From Chloroflexota bacterium (lineage in GTDB: Bacteria > Chloroflexota > Dehalococcoidia > Dehalococcoidales > RBG-16-60-22): a DNA stretch of 57,754 nucleotides. The notes beneath the pieces are model-generated. The model made no database searches. It worked only from the letters and a program-made list of their open reading frames with translations, and was not told the DNA's origin. Below, in pieces: positions 18,718 to 26,859 of this stretch. Location: positions 1 through 57,754 of the forward strand of contig JAHJTL010000015.1 in the NCBI GenBank assembly GCA_018829775.1, written 5' to 3'. Positions within the stretch are counted from its first letter, which is position 1, and each line of letters opens with the position of its first letter. The translations under genes were made by a program, and so were the position numbers.

Positions 18718-18746
18718 TTATTTTTATGAAATTAGAGATGTGACCG

Positions 18747-19190
18747 ATGAAACTATCGACGAGGACGCGTTATGCAACCAGGGCTCTTTTAGATTTAGCC
18801 CTTCACAGCAAGGAGGAGCCGGTGCTGCTTAGGGATATTGCCCAGAGGCAGCAAATCTCACTTCCCTATCTTGAGCAATTGGTGGCCCCGCTGAAAGCCG
18901 GGGGTCTTATAAGGAGCATCAGAGGAACAAAAGGCGGGATTTTGCTTGCTAAGCACACTGAGGAGATAAAATTAAGCGATGTTATCAATCTCCTTGAAGG
19001 TCCGCTGGCGCTGGTGGATTGCATAAATGACGCTAACTTATGTGACCGCTCCGAGTTTTGTGCCACTAGAGATATCTGGGGTGAATTACAAACAGCTATA
19101 GATGGAGTTTTAGAGGCCACTACCCTGCATGATTTAGCAGAAAGGCAAAAGCAGAAAAAGCAGCCAGAAAAGTCGATGTATTACATCTAA
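18747..19190 (+). CDS. Rrf2/IscR-family Fe-S transcriptional regulator
   Basis: A 147-residue Rrf2 protein: winged helix at residues 1-65 (KLSTRTRYATRALLDLA, ISLPYLEQLVAPLKAGGLI, GTKGGILLA), then three cysteines C92, C99 and C105 (C-x6-C-x5-C) at the positions where IscR binds [2Fe-2S]. IscR also uses a His just after the third Cys; here the sequence is CATRDIW, with Arg, so the fourth ligand may differ. It heads the cluster ThiF-CysK-DUF39-DUF1638 and has an IscR-like site upstream of itself. It probably senses Fe-S or sulfide/cysteine status. Confidence 0.88.
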   Translation: MKLSTRTRYATRALLDLALHSKEEPVLLRDIAQRQQISLPYLEQLVAPLKAGGLIRSIRGTKGGILLAKHTEEIKLSDVINLLEGPLALVDCINDANLCDRSEFCATRDIWGELQTAIDGVLEATTLHDLAERQKQKKQPEKSMYYI

Positions 19191-19238
19191 ACTCGTCGTT
19201 CGTACCCTGGCGTTAGTACCGGAGGAGATAAGCTTTTC

Positions 19239-20249
19239 ATGATTGACCGTTACTCAAGACAGACTCTTTACCGAGCTATCGGTGAAGAGGGACAAAAGAA
19301 ATTGGCTGGCAGCAGCGTGGTTATCATTGGGTGTGGAGCGCTGGGAACGGTTATCGCCAATACTCTGGTGCGCGCGGGCGTCGGCAAGGTAAGAATCATT
19401 GACCGGGACCTCATCGAGTACCACAACCTGCAGCGGCAAATACTCTTTGATGAGGAAGATGTGAAAAATCAGGTCCCCAAGGCCATCGCCGCGGAAAGGC
19501 ATCTGAAAAAAGTGAACTCTTCTATTGAGATTGAAGGTATCGTCGCCGATGTGCATTACGCCAATATCGAAGAACTCGTCGGCGGAGTTGATTTAATACT
19601 GGACGGGCTGGATAATCCGGAAACACGTTTTCTCATAAACGACGTTTCCCTGAAACACGGAATCCCGTGGATTTATGGCGGGGCCATTGCAACTTATGGA
19701 ATGACCATGAATATAATTCCGGGCCAAACCCCCTGTTTCAGATGTCTCTTTACTTCGGTGCCTCCTCCCGGGGTGATACCCACCTGCGATAGGGCTGGCG
19801 TAATCAGCCCCGCCCCTTCCATTATAGGCTCTCTTCAATCGGTTGAAGCCATGAAGATTCTCACCGGTGCCAAAGAAATCAGCCATGATGTTCTATTTGT
19901 CGATGTCTGGCAGGGAGTTTTCGACCGTTTCAAGCCGAGTTTTCGTCCAGACTGCCCAACCTGTCAGGGCAATTACGAGTTCCTACAGAGGCAGTTCGGC
20001 GTGAGAACAACCGTACTTTGCGGCCAGTACTCGGTACAGGTCCTCGACCCCAAGGTGGAAAGGCTCTCTCTGCCTGAACTGGCGAAACATCTTAAAGCAT
20101 CCGGTGAAGTGAGCTATAACGAGAACACGGTAAATTTCAAGGTCAACGGTCACGAAATGGTAATTTTCCCGGACGGTCGGCTCATTCTCCGTAACAGTTT
20201 CGACGAGCCGCTGGCCAGGGAACTCTACGTCAAGTACGTAGGCGCTTGA
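19239..20249 (+). CDS. ThiF/MoeB/HesA-type E1-like sulfur carrier activating enzyme
   Basis: 336 residues. The adenylation domain shows the nucleotide-binding loop GCGALGTVIANTLVRAG, then VRIIDRDLIEYHNLQRQ, LDGLDNPETRFLIND and the likely catalytic Cys in TCDRAGVI. CFRC and CPTC supply the structural zinc site. The last 80 residues form a domain found in some ThiF-like proteins (NFKVNGHEMVIFPDGR). These enzymes adenylate the C-terminal Gly-Gly of ThiS/MoaD-like carriers so that they can take up sulfide. No carrier gene is seen nearby. Position next to cysK suggests carrier-based cysteine synthesis. Confidence 0.85.
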   Translation: MIDRYSRQTLYRAIGEEGQKKLAGSSVVIIGCGALGTVIANTLVRAGVGKVRIIDRDLIEYHNLQRQILFDEEDVKNQVPKAIAAERHLKKVNSSIEIEGIVADVHYANIEELVGGVDLILDGLDNPETRFLINDVSLKHGIPWIYGGAIATYGMTMNIIPGQTPCFRCLFTSVPPPGVIPTCDRAGVISPAPSIIGSLQSVEAMKILTGAKEISHDVLFVDVWQGVFDRFKPSFRPDCPTCQGNYEFLQRQFGVRTTVLCGQYSVQVLDPKVERLSLPELAKHLKASGEVSYNENTVNFKVNGHEMVIFPDGRLILRNSFDEPLARELYVKYVGA

Positions 20250-20283
20250 GCTATGACAATATCAGATTCAGGAGATAATTGAG

Positions 20284-21282
20284 ATGGCAAAGACGAATTT
20301 AGAAGAAGTGGAAAAACTCCAGTACAAGACGATAGAAATACCGAAGCTAACCAGAGGCATAGCCAAGGACTCCAGCGAGCTTATTGGCAATACACCTCTG
20401 GTTAGATTAAATCGAGTCACCAAGGGGGTGCTGGCCGACGTTGTCGCCAAACTGGAATCTTTTAATCCTATTGGCAGCGTAAAGGACCGCATTGGAGTGT
20501 CCATGATATTGGACGCTGAAGCAAAGGGTCTGGTAAACAAAGATACGGCCATCATTGAGCCTACCAGTGGCAATACCGGCATTTCCCTCGCCTTTGTCTG
20601 CGCGGCAAGGGGATACCGACTGATTCTCACCATGCCTGATACGATGTCTGTAGAGCGCCGGCAGTTACTGGCCATATTTGGCGCAGAACTGGTGCTGACG
20701 CCCGGAGCGGAAGGGATGAAAGGGGCAATAAGAAAGGCGGAAGAGCTGGCCGCAGAAAATCCTAATTCCTTTGTTCCACAGCAGTTTAAAAATCCAGCCA
20801 ACCCAGAAATACACCGTCTTACCACCGCTGAGGAAATCTGGCGTGACACCGGGGGCCGGGTAGATATTTTGGTCTCAGGAGTCGGCACTGGCGGCACCAT
20901 TACCGGGGTGTCCGAGGTCATCAAGCCGAGGAAACCCGAGTTTAAGGCCATCGCCGTTGAGCCGGTTGATTCCCCGGTGCTTTCCGGAGGAAACCCAGGC
21001 CCACACAAGATTCAGGGCATCGGCGCCGGCTTTGTCCCTGATGTCTTGAGAACCGACCTGGTCGATGAAATTATCAAGGTCACCAATGATGATGCCGGTA
21101 ACATGGCGAGAAGGCTGGCCAAAGAAGAGGGGATACTGGCCGGCATATCTTCAGGCGCCGCCACCTGGGCAGCCCTGGAAGTAGCCAAAAGGCCGGAAAA
21201 TAAAGGTAAACTTATCGTCACCATACTACCGGATACGGGCGAACGATATTTATCTACCTGGCTTTTCCAAAATAGTCTTTGA
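20284..21282 (+). CDS. cysK: Cysteine synthase (O-acetylserine sulfhydrylase family)
   Basis: 332 residues with the PLP lysine in [12 protein letters not shown], the substrate loop [16 protein letters not shown], and the phosphate-binding [16 protein letters not shown]. It makes cysteine from an activated serine and sulfide, or from a sulfur carrier thiocarboxylate in CysM-like members. About 26 residues precede the usual fold start ([15 protein letters not shown]), a short N-terminal extension. It lies 34 bases after the ThiF-like gene with a good ribosome binding site, so both are likely cotranscribed under the Rrf2 regulator. Confidence 0.92.
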   Translation: MAKTNLEEVEKLQYKTIEIPKLTRGIAKDSSELIGNTPLVRLNRVTKGVLADVVAKLESFNPIGSVKDRIGVSMILDAEAKGLVNKDTAIIEPTSGNTGISLAFVCAARGYRLILTMPDTMSVERRQLLAIFGAELVLTPGAEGMKGAIRKAEELAAENPNSFVPQQFKNPANPEIHRLTTAEEIWRDTGGRVDILVSGVGTGGTITGVSEVIKPRKPEFKAIAVEPVDSPVLSGGNPGPHKIQGIGAGFVPDVLRTDLVDEIIKVTNDDAGNMARRLAKEEGILAGISSGAATWAALEVAKRPENKGKLIVTILPDTGERYLSTWLFQNSL

Positions 21283-21483
21283 ATTAACAAATTTCACATT
21301 ATAGAGAGGCCTGTCTTGTTTAGAATTTTAGGAGAAGATATTCAGATTGTTTTTACCCGGGGACTGGCATTGGGTGGAATAGGGATTAATGAGGGCGGGG
21401 TGGTGGTGATGCTATGGGTCATGCGTGGCCCGAAAGGGCAAACACGGTAAAAACGTAAAATTAAAGGAAGGAACAGATAAAAA

Positions 21484-22692
21484 ATGAAAACTATCGCCGA
21501 AATCAACGATAAAATCAAAAAAGGGCAGGCTGTAGTTGTAACCGCCGAAGAGATAATCGACATTGTTGCCGATAAGGGTTTATCGAAGGCTGCTCAGGAA
21601 GTAGACGTGGTCACCACCGGTACTTTTGGCCCTATGTGTTCATCAGGAGCTTACTTTAACGTTGGGCACGCCAAGCCAAGGATTAAACTGGGTGGCGGCA
21701 AGGTTTACCTGAACGATATCCCGGTATACGCCGGACTGGCAGCGGTCGATGTCTTCCTCGGCGCCACGGCCATACCCGACGATGACCCCAGAAACCGGTC
21801 ACACCCGGGCGACTTCAGCTATGGCGGCGGACACGTCATTGAGGAACTTGTTGCCGGCAAGGACATTCGGCTTGAGGCCAGCGCCTATGGTACGGACTGC
21901 TACCCGAGGAAAAAACTGGAAACCTGGATAAACCTTCAGGACATCAATGAAGCCGTACTATTCAATATCCGGAACGCCTACCAGAACTACAATGTTGCCG
22001 TGAACCTTGCTGACAGAACCATATACACATATATGGGCATACTGAAGCCGCATCTTGGTAACGCCAACTACTGCAGTGCCGGACAGCTATCACCACTGCT
22101 GAACGACCCGCATTACAAAACAATCGGGGTCGGCACCAAGATATTTCTGGGCGGGGGTATTGGCTACGTTGCCTGGCAGGGAACGCAGCATAATCCCGGT
22201 GTTACTCGCGGCGATAATGGCGTGCCAAAACGACCGTCGGGGACCCTTGCCGTAATTGGTGACTTGAAGCAGATGAAGCCGGAATGGCTCCTCGGAACCA
22301 CCTTTCTCGGTTACGGTTGCACGATAACCGTCGGCATAGGCGTGCCGATTCCGGTACTATCCGAAGAAATCCTGGCCTACACGACCGTTACAGATGCCGA
22401 TGTTATGGCACCTATCGTGGATTATTCCGAGTCCTATCCACAGAGAAACCCGGATGTCCTGGGAGAGGTAAGCTACGCCGAGCTCAAGACCGGCAAGATT
22501 GAGGTCAATAAGAAGGAAGTGCCGACCGCTTCGTTGTCCAGCTATTCCAAGGCGGTGGAAATCACCAATATTCTGAAAGACTGGATACAGAAGGGTGAGT
22601 TCCCTTTGACCGAGCCTGTGGCATCAATACCGGGAGCGGAGTCAGGAATCAAATTCAAGAACCTGGAAGAGAGACCGCAGCGGCAAAGTTAA
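21484..22692 (+). CDS. DUF39 homocysteine biosynthesis protein (aspartate semialdehyde sulfurtransferase-like)
   Basis: 402 residues matching the DUF39 family: GPMCSSGAYFNVGHAKP with C52, VYLNDIPVYAGLAAVDVFLGA, and ASAYGTDCYPRKK with C139. In methanogens this family converts aspartate semialdehyde and sulfide to homocysteine without homoserine, using conserved cysteines like these two. The CBS domains found in some archaeal members are absent, and the ferredoxin that accompanies the methanogen enzyme is not adjacent. The neighbourhood (cysK, ThiF-like, IscR-like) supports a sulfur assimilation role. Confidence 0.82.
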   Translation: MKTIAEINDKIKKGQAVVVTAEEIIDIVADKGLSKAAQEVDVVTTGTFGPMCSSGAYFNVGHAKPRIKLGGGKVYLNDIPVYAGLAAVDVFLGATAIPDDDPRNRSHPGDFSYGGGHVIEELVAGKDIRLEASAYGTDCYPRKKLETWINLQDINEAVLFNIRNAYQNYNVAVNLADRTIYTYMGILKPHLGNANYCSAGQLSPLLNDPHYKTIGVGTKIFLGGGIGYVAWQGTQHNPGVTRGDNGVPKRPSGTLAVIGDLKQMKPEWLLGTTFLGYGCTITVGIGVPIPVLSEEILAYTTVTDADVMAPIVDYSESYPQRNPDVLGEVSYAELKTGKIEVNKKEVPTASLSSYSKAVEITNILKDWIQKGEFPLTEPVASIPGAESGIKFKNLEERPQRQS

Positions 22693-22709
22693 ACGAGCAA
22701 TGCAGCCAT

Positions 22710-22749
22710 ATCCGTGGAGGGTTCTGCCGGCAGGCGGCCCTCTGCGGAT
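22710..22749 (+). promoter_or_regulatory. Intergenic hairpin after the DUF39 gene
   Basis: ATCCGTGGAGGG (22710-22721) pairs with CCCTCTGCGGAT (22738-22749) as a 12-base stem with two G-U pairs. The loop contains the self-complementary TGCCGGCA. No T tract follows, so it is more likely an mRNA processing or stability element between the DUF39 and DUF1638 genes than a terminator. Confidence 0.45.
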
Positions 22750-22795
22750 AACGGCGATACAGTCAGTAGCATGATATTTTGCTTGGAGATGTAAG

Positions 22796-23458
22796 TTGAA
22801 AGTATTGATAATTGCGTGTCGGGTGCTTATCAACGAATTACAGGCGGTAAGCCCACCCGGGGTTCAATTGGAATTCTTGGAGCAGGGGCTTCACAAAACC
22901 CCGGACAAGATGAGGCTCGCCATTCAGGAGAAGATACATCAGGTGGATGGCGGCTTCGACTTCATTATGCTCGGCTATGGGGCCTGCGGCAATGGTACCT
23001 TGGGTATTAAAGCGGAAAACGTGCCCATAGTCATACCCAAAGCACACGACTGCATTACCTTCTGGTTGGGCTCGGTGGCTAACCACATGCGGGAACATAA
23101 TAAGGCTCCGGGCACTTATTATTTGACCAAGGGGTGGATCGAAGAAGCGAATTCACCCATGGTAACGTTTGATGAATACAAGGAACGTTATGGTGCCGAG
23201 ACGGCAGAATGGGTGATGCGGGAAGCGTTCAAGAATTATACGCGCCTTGCCTTGATAGCCACCGGTTCTTACGACCCGGCCGAATATAGAGAGCACGCCC
23301 GGGCAAATGCTGCCTTCCTCAGCGTTGATTATGAGGAAATTGGAGGCTCTCTGTCTATATTTGAGAAGATGATGAGAAACGAATGGGATAAGGATGACTT
23401 TTTTATACTCCAGCCCGGAGAAGAAATAACCCAGAAGATGTTCTTATCGTTGTGTTAG
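22796..23458 (+). CDS. DUF1638 family protein
   Basis: 220 residues starting at TTG 22796 behind TTGGAGATG. The opening KVLIIACRVLINEL, the middle FIMLGYGACGNGTLGI and IVIPKAHDCITFWLGS match DUF1638, a cysteine-containing family of unknown function found in anaerobes, often near methyltransferase or corrinoid genes. Conserved Cys and His residues suggest metal or cofactor binding. It ends the sulfur cluster, 104 bases after the DUF39 gene, and may act with it. Confidence 0.75.
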   Translation: MKVLIIACRVLINELQAVSPPGVQLEFLEQGLHKTPDKMRLAIQEKIHQVDGGFDFIMLGYGACGNGTLGIKAENVPIVIPKAHDCITFWLGSVANHMREHNKAPGTYYLTKGWIEEANSPMVTFDEYKERYGAETAEWVMREAFKNYTRLALIATGSYDPAEYREHARANAAFLSVDYEEIGGSLSIFEKMMRNEWDKDDFFILQPGEEITQKMFLSLC

Positions 23459-23492
23459 ATTTGCATTTCCAGGATTTTACAGTCTTATACCA

Positions 23493-24200
23493 TCAATCAG
23501 CCGATACCCTGCGGAAGCCGTGAATGAGCGGGAAACGGTATAAGCCGAATACTTCCCGGCTTCGTAAGAAACCAGTAAAGATAATGATAATCCCTACCAG
23601 CTCGAAGATGTAGAACAGTGGCAGGCCGCCTCCCAACCTCATATGAGTCCCGCCCACGGCTGGCAATATGGCCCCAACAGCAATAAGTACATTAGATATT
23701 ACCCTGTGCGGCATTATCTTACGTCGCCAGTAAACCCAGGCACTATATATGGCCCCCCCTACGAGGGAGACTGTCCCGAAAGTGTTAAATACGGGAGTCA
23801 TAAGTCTCACACCCTGGGGCATAGCAGTGCCTGAAAGAACTTGAAGACCGCCCAGGTCAATGCTGGCGGCAAAGACACGAAAAGTGGCGTAAAATGACGC
23901 TGCCAATAAAATCGCCATAATAGTGTGAGCTGTGCGTTGCCTGACAAGTAAGTAGAGAGTACCCATTCCAAGGTAGGCAGCTACAAATATGGCGCCAAAC
24001 AGATACCAGAGCCGATATACGGTGACATTTAGACCCCACGCCCCAACCCAGAACTCGGTTGACGTGCTAATGGCATACATGAACAAACCTATAGCCCAGA
24101 TAAGCTGATAGGGCTTTCGTCTGGCAAAGAACTGGTCTAGAACTGCCAGGGCAAAAACAAAGCTTACGATGGCAGAAATCAGCGGTATATAGTGAATCAT
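23493..24200 (-). CDS. Seven-helix membrane protein, unknown function
   Basis: 235 residues with about seven membrane helices and short loops, resembling the 7TM sensor modules at the N-terminus of some kinases, but with no signalling domain attached. Motifs such as TSTEFWVGAWGLN and LWYLFGAIFVAAYLGMGTLYLL are seen. It is translationally coupled to the small gene upstream: its ATG overlaps that gene's TGA (ATGA), and the ribosome binding site AAGGAG lies inside the upstream gene. It converges with the DUF1638 gene. Function not recognised. Confidence 0.6.
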   Translation of the reverse strand: MIHYIPLISAIVSFVFALAVLDQFFARRKPYQLIWAIGLFMYAISTSTEFWVGAWGLNVTVYRLWYLFGAIFVAAYLGMGTLYLLVRQRTAHTIMAILLAASFYATFRVFAASIDLGGLQVLSGTAMPQGVRLMTPVFNTFGTVSLVGGAIYSAWVYWRRKIMPHRVISNVLIAVGAILPAVGGTHMRLGGGLPLFYIFELVGIIIIFTGFLRSREVFGLYRFPLIHGFRRVSAD

Positions 24201-24415
24201 ACCTGCTCCTTAGTATAAATCGTCTGTGTAAAAAATAAAAGAAGAGCAACGTTCTCTTCTAATACTGCTTTCGCGGTCGCGCCCGGACTGGAGCCAGCGA
24301 CGAAGGGTGGTAAACCATTCGTTATTTCGTGTATTAACTCGATTACGCTATGGATTCCACTCCTTATCTCTTTCTTTGCTCTTAAGTAGAAAATGAAAGG
24401 ACCATTCATGTACAT
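24197..24415 (-). CDS. Small hypothetical protein coupled to the 7TM gene
   Basis: A 72-residue open frame whose last codons (AAG GAG CAG) supply the ribosome binding site for the downstream membrane protein and whose TGA overlaps that gene's ATG. This coupling is the main argument that it is translated. The sequence shows MNGPFIFYLRAKKEIRSGI, a helical middle and a hydrophobic end (VALLLFFTQTIY). I recognise no family. It could be a leader peptide rather than a functional protein. Confidence 0.4.
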   Translation of the reverse strand: MYMNGPFIFYLRAKKEIRSGIHSVIELIHEITNGLPPFVAGSSPGATAKAVLEENVALLLFFTQTIYTKEQV

Positions 24416-24648
24416 TCCACCAGCGCAACAGGTATGCTCTCAGATATTTTTCACCAATTTATTAACGATAAAGAGGTAACATTTCCCGTAAAATTAGACT
24501 TTTGTTATGTAAAAAGCACGTATTATTCCCGATGACAATTCTTTTATATAGGGGTATATTTGTAACACATAAAGGGCATGGAGGGAAGGGCACACAATTT
24601 AAAGACGACTTATAAAGCTGCCATTAAGTTACCTTATCAATTGTTTTT
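24416..24648. other. Gene-free stretch between divergent small genes
   Basis: Together with the promoter and leader at 24649-24759 this makes a 344-base gap. The sequence is AT-rich with several T and A runs. I see no open frame with a ribosome binding site and no convincing promoter for the leftward pair of genes. Confidence 0.35.
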
Positions 24649-24676
24649 TTGACAATGTAAGGTGGCACAGTATGAC
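24649..24676 (+). promoter_or_regulatory. Sigma-70-like promoter before the small cysteine protein
   Basis: TTGACA at 24649-24654, a 16-base spacer and TATGAC at 24671-24676. The hairpin at 24680-24722 starts almost at the expected transcription start. Confidence 0.45.
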
Positions 24677-24679
24677 GTT

Positions 24680-24722
24680 CTGGAGGGTACTTTCAGTACT
24701 TTCCTCTATGCCCGCCCTCCAG
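24680..24722 (+). promoter_or_regulatory. Structured 5' leader of the small cysteine protein
   Basis: CTGGAGGG (24680-24687) pairs exactly with CCCTCCAG (24715-24722), enclosing a smaller GTAC-TTTCA-GTAC hairpin. The element lies 38 bases before the start at 24760, within the predicted transcript. It may control translation or stability. It matches no riboswitch I know. Confidence 0.4.
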
Positions 24723-24759
24723 GTTAATTGAAGAAATATATGGCGATGGAGGCGGAAAA

Positions 24760-24969
24760 ATGAGAGGTTTGCGCAATTGTATGTTAGCGTTGCTGGCCGG
24801 GCTCATGGCACCTTTACTAATCTGGGCAGGTGCCGGCGTTGCGCTGCACCAGAGCAGGCAGCGGTCAGGTTTCTTAAAGCGAGCACTCCCAGATTTAACA
24901 TGCTCTATTGATTCAGAGTGCCCTGCTGGGTATATGTGTGTGAGCGGCCAGTGCGTTCCGGCCACATAG
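24760..24969 (+). CDS. Small membrane-anchored protein with cysteine-rich tail
   Basis: A 69-residue protein with a strong ribosome binding site (GGAGGCGG). One N-terminal membrane segment or signal (LALLAGLMAPLLIWAGAGVAL) is followed by a basic linker and a compact four-cysteine tail, LTCSIDSECPAGYMCVSGQC. The C-x6-C-x5-C-x5-C pattern resembles short EGF or EB-like disulfide modules on the outer face of the membrane. The role is unknown. It has its own predicted promoter and structured leader. Confidence 0.6.
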   Translation: MRGLRNCMLALLAGLMAPLLIWAGAGVALHQSRQRSGFLKRALPDLTCSIDSECPAGYMCVSGQCVPAT

Positions 24970-25219
24970 CCCTTAATGTAATAAATCCAGCAATCAGCCG
25001 CAGTAAGCAGTAGACGGCCTGAGAAATTATCCTAAATTGCCCCCAAAGTAAATACTGTACAGACTTATTGTGCCTTTAATCATCCTTGTTTGTATCTACT
25101 CTGTACGCCGCTTCACTGTACACTTTTTCATCACCAAAAGATGAATCCCCCTCTTAATCTATTTTTAAAAAATTTGCTGGTAGACCATACCTGCAGGGTC
25201 AGAAAAAACTAATTACGTA

Positions 25220-25247
25220 TTGACAGAAAGTTACATCCGTTTATAAT
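25220..25247 (+). promoter_or_regulatory. Near-consensus sigma-70 promoter
   Basis: TTGACA at 25220-25225, a 16-base spacer and a perfect TATAAT at 25242-25247. It is the best promoter match in the window. It would start a transcript near 25254 that runs through the hairpin at 25319-25366 to the small membrane protein gene at 25451, giving a leader of about 195 bases. Confidence 0.65.
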
Positions 25248-25318
25248 TGATAATGCAGGGTATTTATGACGTGAGATAACCTGAAAACAAAATAGCTGAT
25301 TGGGTGTATGGCGATGAA

Positions 25319-25366
25319 AAAGGGTGGTAGTGTCCGCAGAAAAAATGGCGGTGGCTGCTACCCTTT
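25319..25366 (+). promoter_or_regulatory. Leader hairpin or attenuator
   Basis: AAAGGGTGGTAG (25319-25330) pairs with CTGCTACCCTTT (25355-25366) as a 12-base stem with two wobble pairs, followed by AT-rich sequence but no clean T tract. It lies in the predicted leader of the small gene at 25451, in the 480-base gap after 24969, which otherwise holds no gene. A 28-codon frame starting with ATG 25308 overlaps it and could be a leader peptide, but it has no clear ribosome binding site. Confidence 0.4.
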
Positions 25367-25450
25367 ATTAATTTATAACAAAGCATCTTAAATCAGGAAA
25401 AACGGCGCACGCGCTGATAAATTAATATTCTAAGGCTTGGAGCTTGGCCG

Positions 25451-25642
25451 ATGGAAAAGAGCAAACGCTCTTGGATTAAGCGTTGGTGTGACCGCAGTAG
25501 CACCCCTCCGCCCCTTCCGGCTATAACAGGCCCCCTGCTGGGACTGGCGTACATCATCGTAATGCCTTTTATAGGCGCCTTTGCCTCCCTCGTTCTTTGT
25601 GGCTACCGTGTGTCACGAACCGCAGCTGCTTTGCGGCGGTAA
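25451..25642 (+). CDS. Small single-helix membrane protein
   Basis: 63 residues: a basic, Trp-rich start (KRSWIKRWCDR), a Pro-rich stretch (STPPPLPAITGP) and one long hydrophobic segment (LLGLAYIIVMPFIGAFASLVL) with a basic end. GGAG lies ten bases before ATG 25451. A consensus promoter lies 200 bases upstream. The first codons also form a hairpin at DNA level (AAGAGC-AAAC-GCTCTT), which could affect initiation. No family is recognised, but the composition is that of a real membrane protein. Confidence 0.5.
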   Translation: MEKSKRSWIKRWCDRSSTPPPLPAITGPLLGLAYIIVMPFIGAFASLVLCGYRVSRTAAALRR

Positions 25643-25852
25643 TCAACGCAGGAAGACGTTGGTGCGTCCAAAGCACCCGGTGATGAAGCAGCGTATCTTG
25701 AGCAAGCCTGGTATTCATCATCTGATGGGCTTTTTGACGATTCCGGAGACATTACCGTTAGACTTCTCAACATTCAGTCGAAAAATAGCAATAAACGCAA
25801 ATTGAACTATTATCTTGGAGGTCATGCTGAAGGTCGAGCGGCCACCGACCCT

Positions 25853-26503
25853 CTATCTGCTTAAATCGACCAGACCTTTGCGCATGGCGTATTTGATAAG
25901 CTCAGTCCGGTTGTGCAAATCCAGCTTTTCCATTATCTTGGTGCGGTGGCCCTGCACCGTCTTCTGACTGATATAAAGAGCTTCCGCAATTTCCCGGCTG
26001 GTGCGTCCCTCGGCAATGAGTTTGAGTATCTCCCTCTCCCTCTCGGTTAGACTCTCATATATATCAGGTTGTTCCGCCTGCTTCCGATAATCATCAATCA
26101 ATGCCCTGGCTGCAGAAGGGTACAGAAAAGAATCTCCCCCGCGTACCGCACGTATCGCGGATACCAGGTCGGACCCCAGCGCTTTCTTCGGTATGTAACC
26201 CGCAGCTCCCACCTTTATCGTCGACAATATATACTCCTTGTTATCGTGCTGCGTGAGAATGATTACCTTCACCTTCGGGTTTCTCTTAGTCAAGCGATGG
26301 GTTACCTCCAGGCCGTCCATCCCCGGTATGGATATGTCCATTATTACCACATCTGGGTTCAATTCCCGTGTCATTTCTAATGCTTCTCTTCCTGCGGAAG
26401 CTTCGCCTATCACTTCTATGTCATCATAAATGCCCAGCAAAGCCTTTATACCATCTCGCATTATGGCGTGGTCATCCACCAGTAATATCTTAATCTTGTC
26501 CAT
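25853..26503 (-). CDS. NarL/FixJ-type response regulator (orphan copy)
   Basis: 216 residues: receiver domain (ILLVDDHAIMRDGIKALL, phosphoacceptor D56 in VIMDISIPGMDG, KKALGSD) and a LuxR-type helix-turn-helix (LTEREREILKLIAEGRTSREIA). It is about 94% identical in protein to the regulator at 41139-41789, lying in the opposite direction 15 kb away; the DNA of the last 200 bases is also nearly identical. No kinase gene is next to it, so it may share the kinase at 38831. It lies upstream of, and divergent from, the cytochrome operon at 26860 and is a candidate regulator of it. Confidence 0.92.
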   Translation of the reverse strand: MDKIKILLVDDHAIMRDGIKALLGIYDDIEVIGEASAGREALEMTRELNPDVVIMDISIPGMDGLEVTHRLTKRNPKVKVIILTQHDNKEYILSTIKVGAAGYIPKKALGSDLVSAIRAVRGGDSFLYPSAARALIDDYRKQAEQPDIYESLTEREREILKLIAEGRTSREIAEALYISQKTVQGHRTKIMEKLDLHNRTELIKYAMRKGLVDLSR

Positions 26504-26859
26504 TCATTCCTCAATTTACGTTCAACCAGATATACATAATCAGTACCATAAACTATCCGAAGTATCTATCGGCATTACTGCCTAATTTGATGAAGAAATA
26601 AGCTCATTTTTTACTAGGCATTCTATATTGGTTATTGCCAAATTTAACTGTTAAGTGATTTCCAAAAGTTCTTCCACGTTACAGCGAAGCTACTAATAGC
26701 ATTGGCAGCCATTATATCTAGGGTCTTATCCCAGTCAAATAGGGATATTTTACCATCCAATTATAGGCCAAAATACTATTTCAAGGAGTAGGTAGGTGGC
26801 GTAACATATAATTGATTATTTGATTGCATTCCAAGTAATTCAAAGTTAAATCAGTAGAT
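26504..26859. promoter_or_regulatory. Divergent intergenic region upstream of the cytochrome operon
   Basis: A 356-base region without a gene. It holds an inverted repeat TATCCC (26727-26732) and GGGATA (26742-26747) with a nine-base spacer, and TATAAT at 26807-26812 without a good -35 element at normal spacing. The palindrome could be an operator for the divergent NarL-type regulator; that is a guess from position. Confidence 0.35.

Noticed and set aside
21316-21450. 44-codon frame from TTG 21316 between cysK and the DUF39 gene
   Set aside because: No clear ribosome binding site and no resemblance to a sulfur carrier (no C-terminal Gly-Gly), so not annotated.
24270-24320. GC-rich stretch with GGAGCC and AAACCATTCG resembling parts of a c-di-GMP riboswitch
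   Set aside because: The conserved core of that riboswitch is missing on both strands and the stretch lies inside the coupled small gene at 24197-24415.
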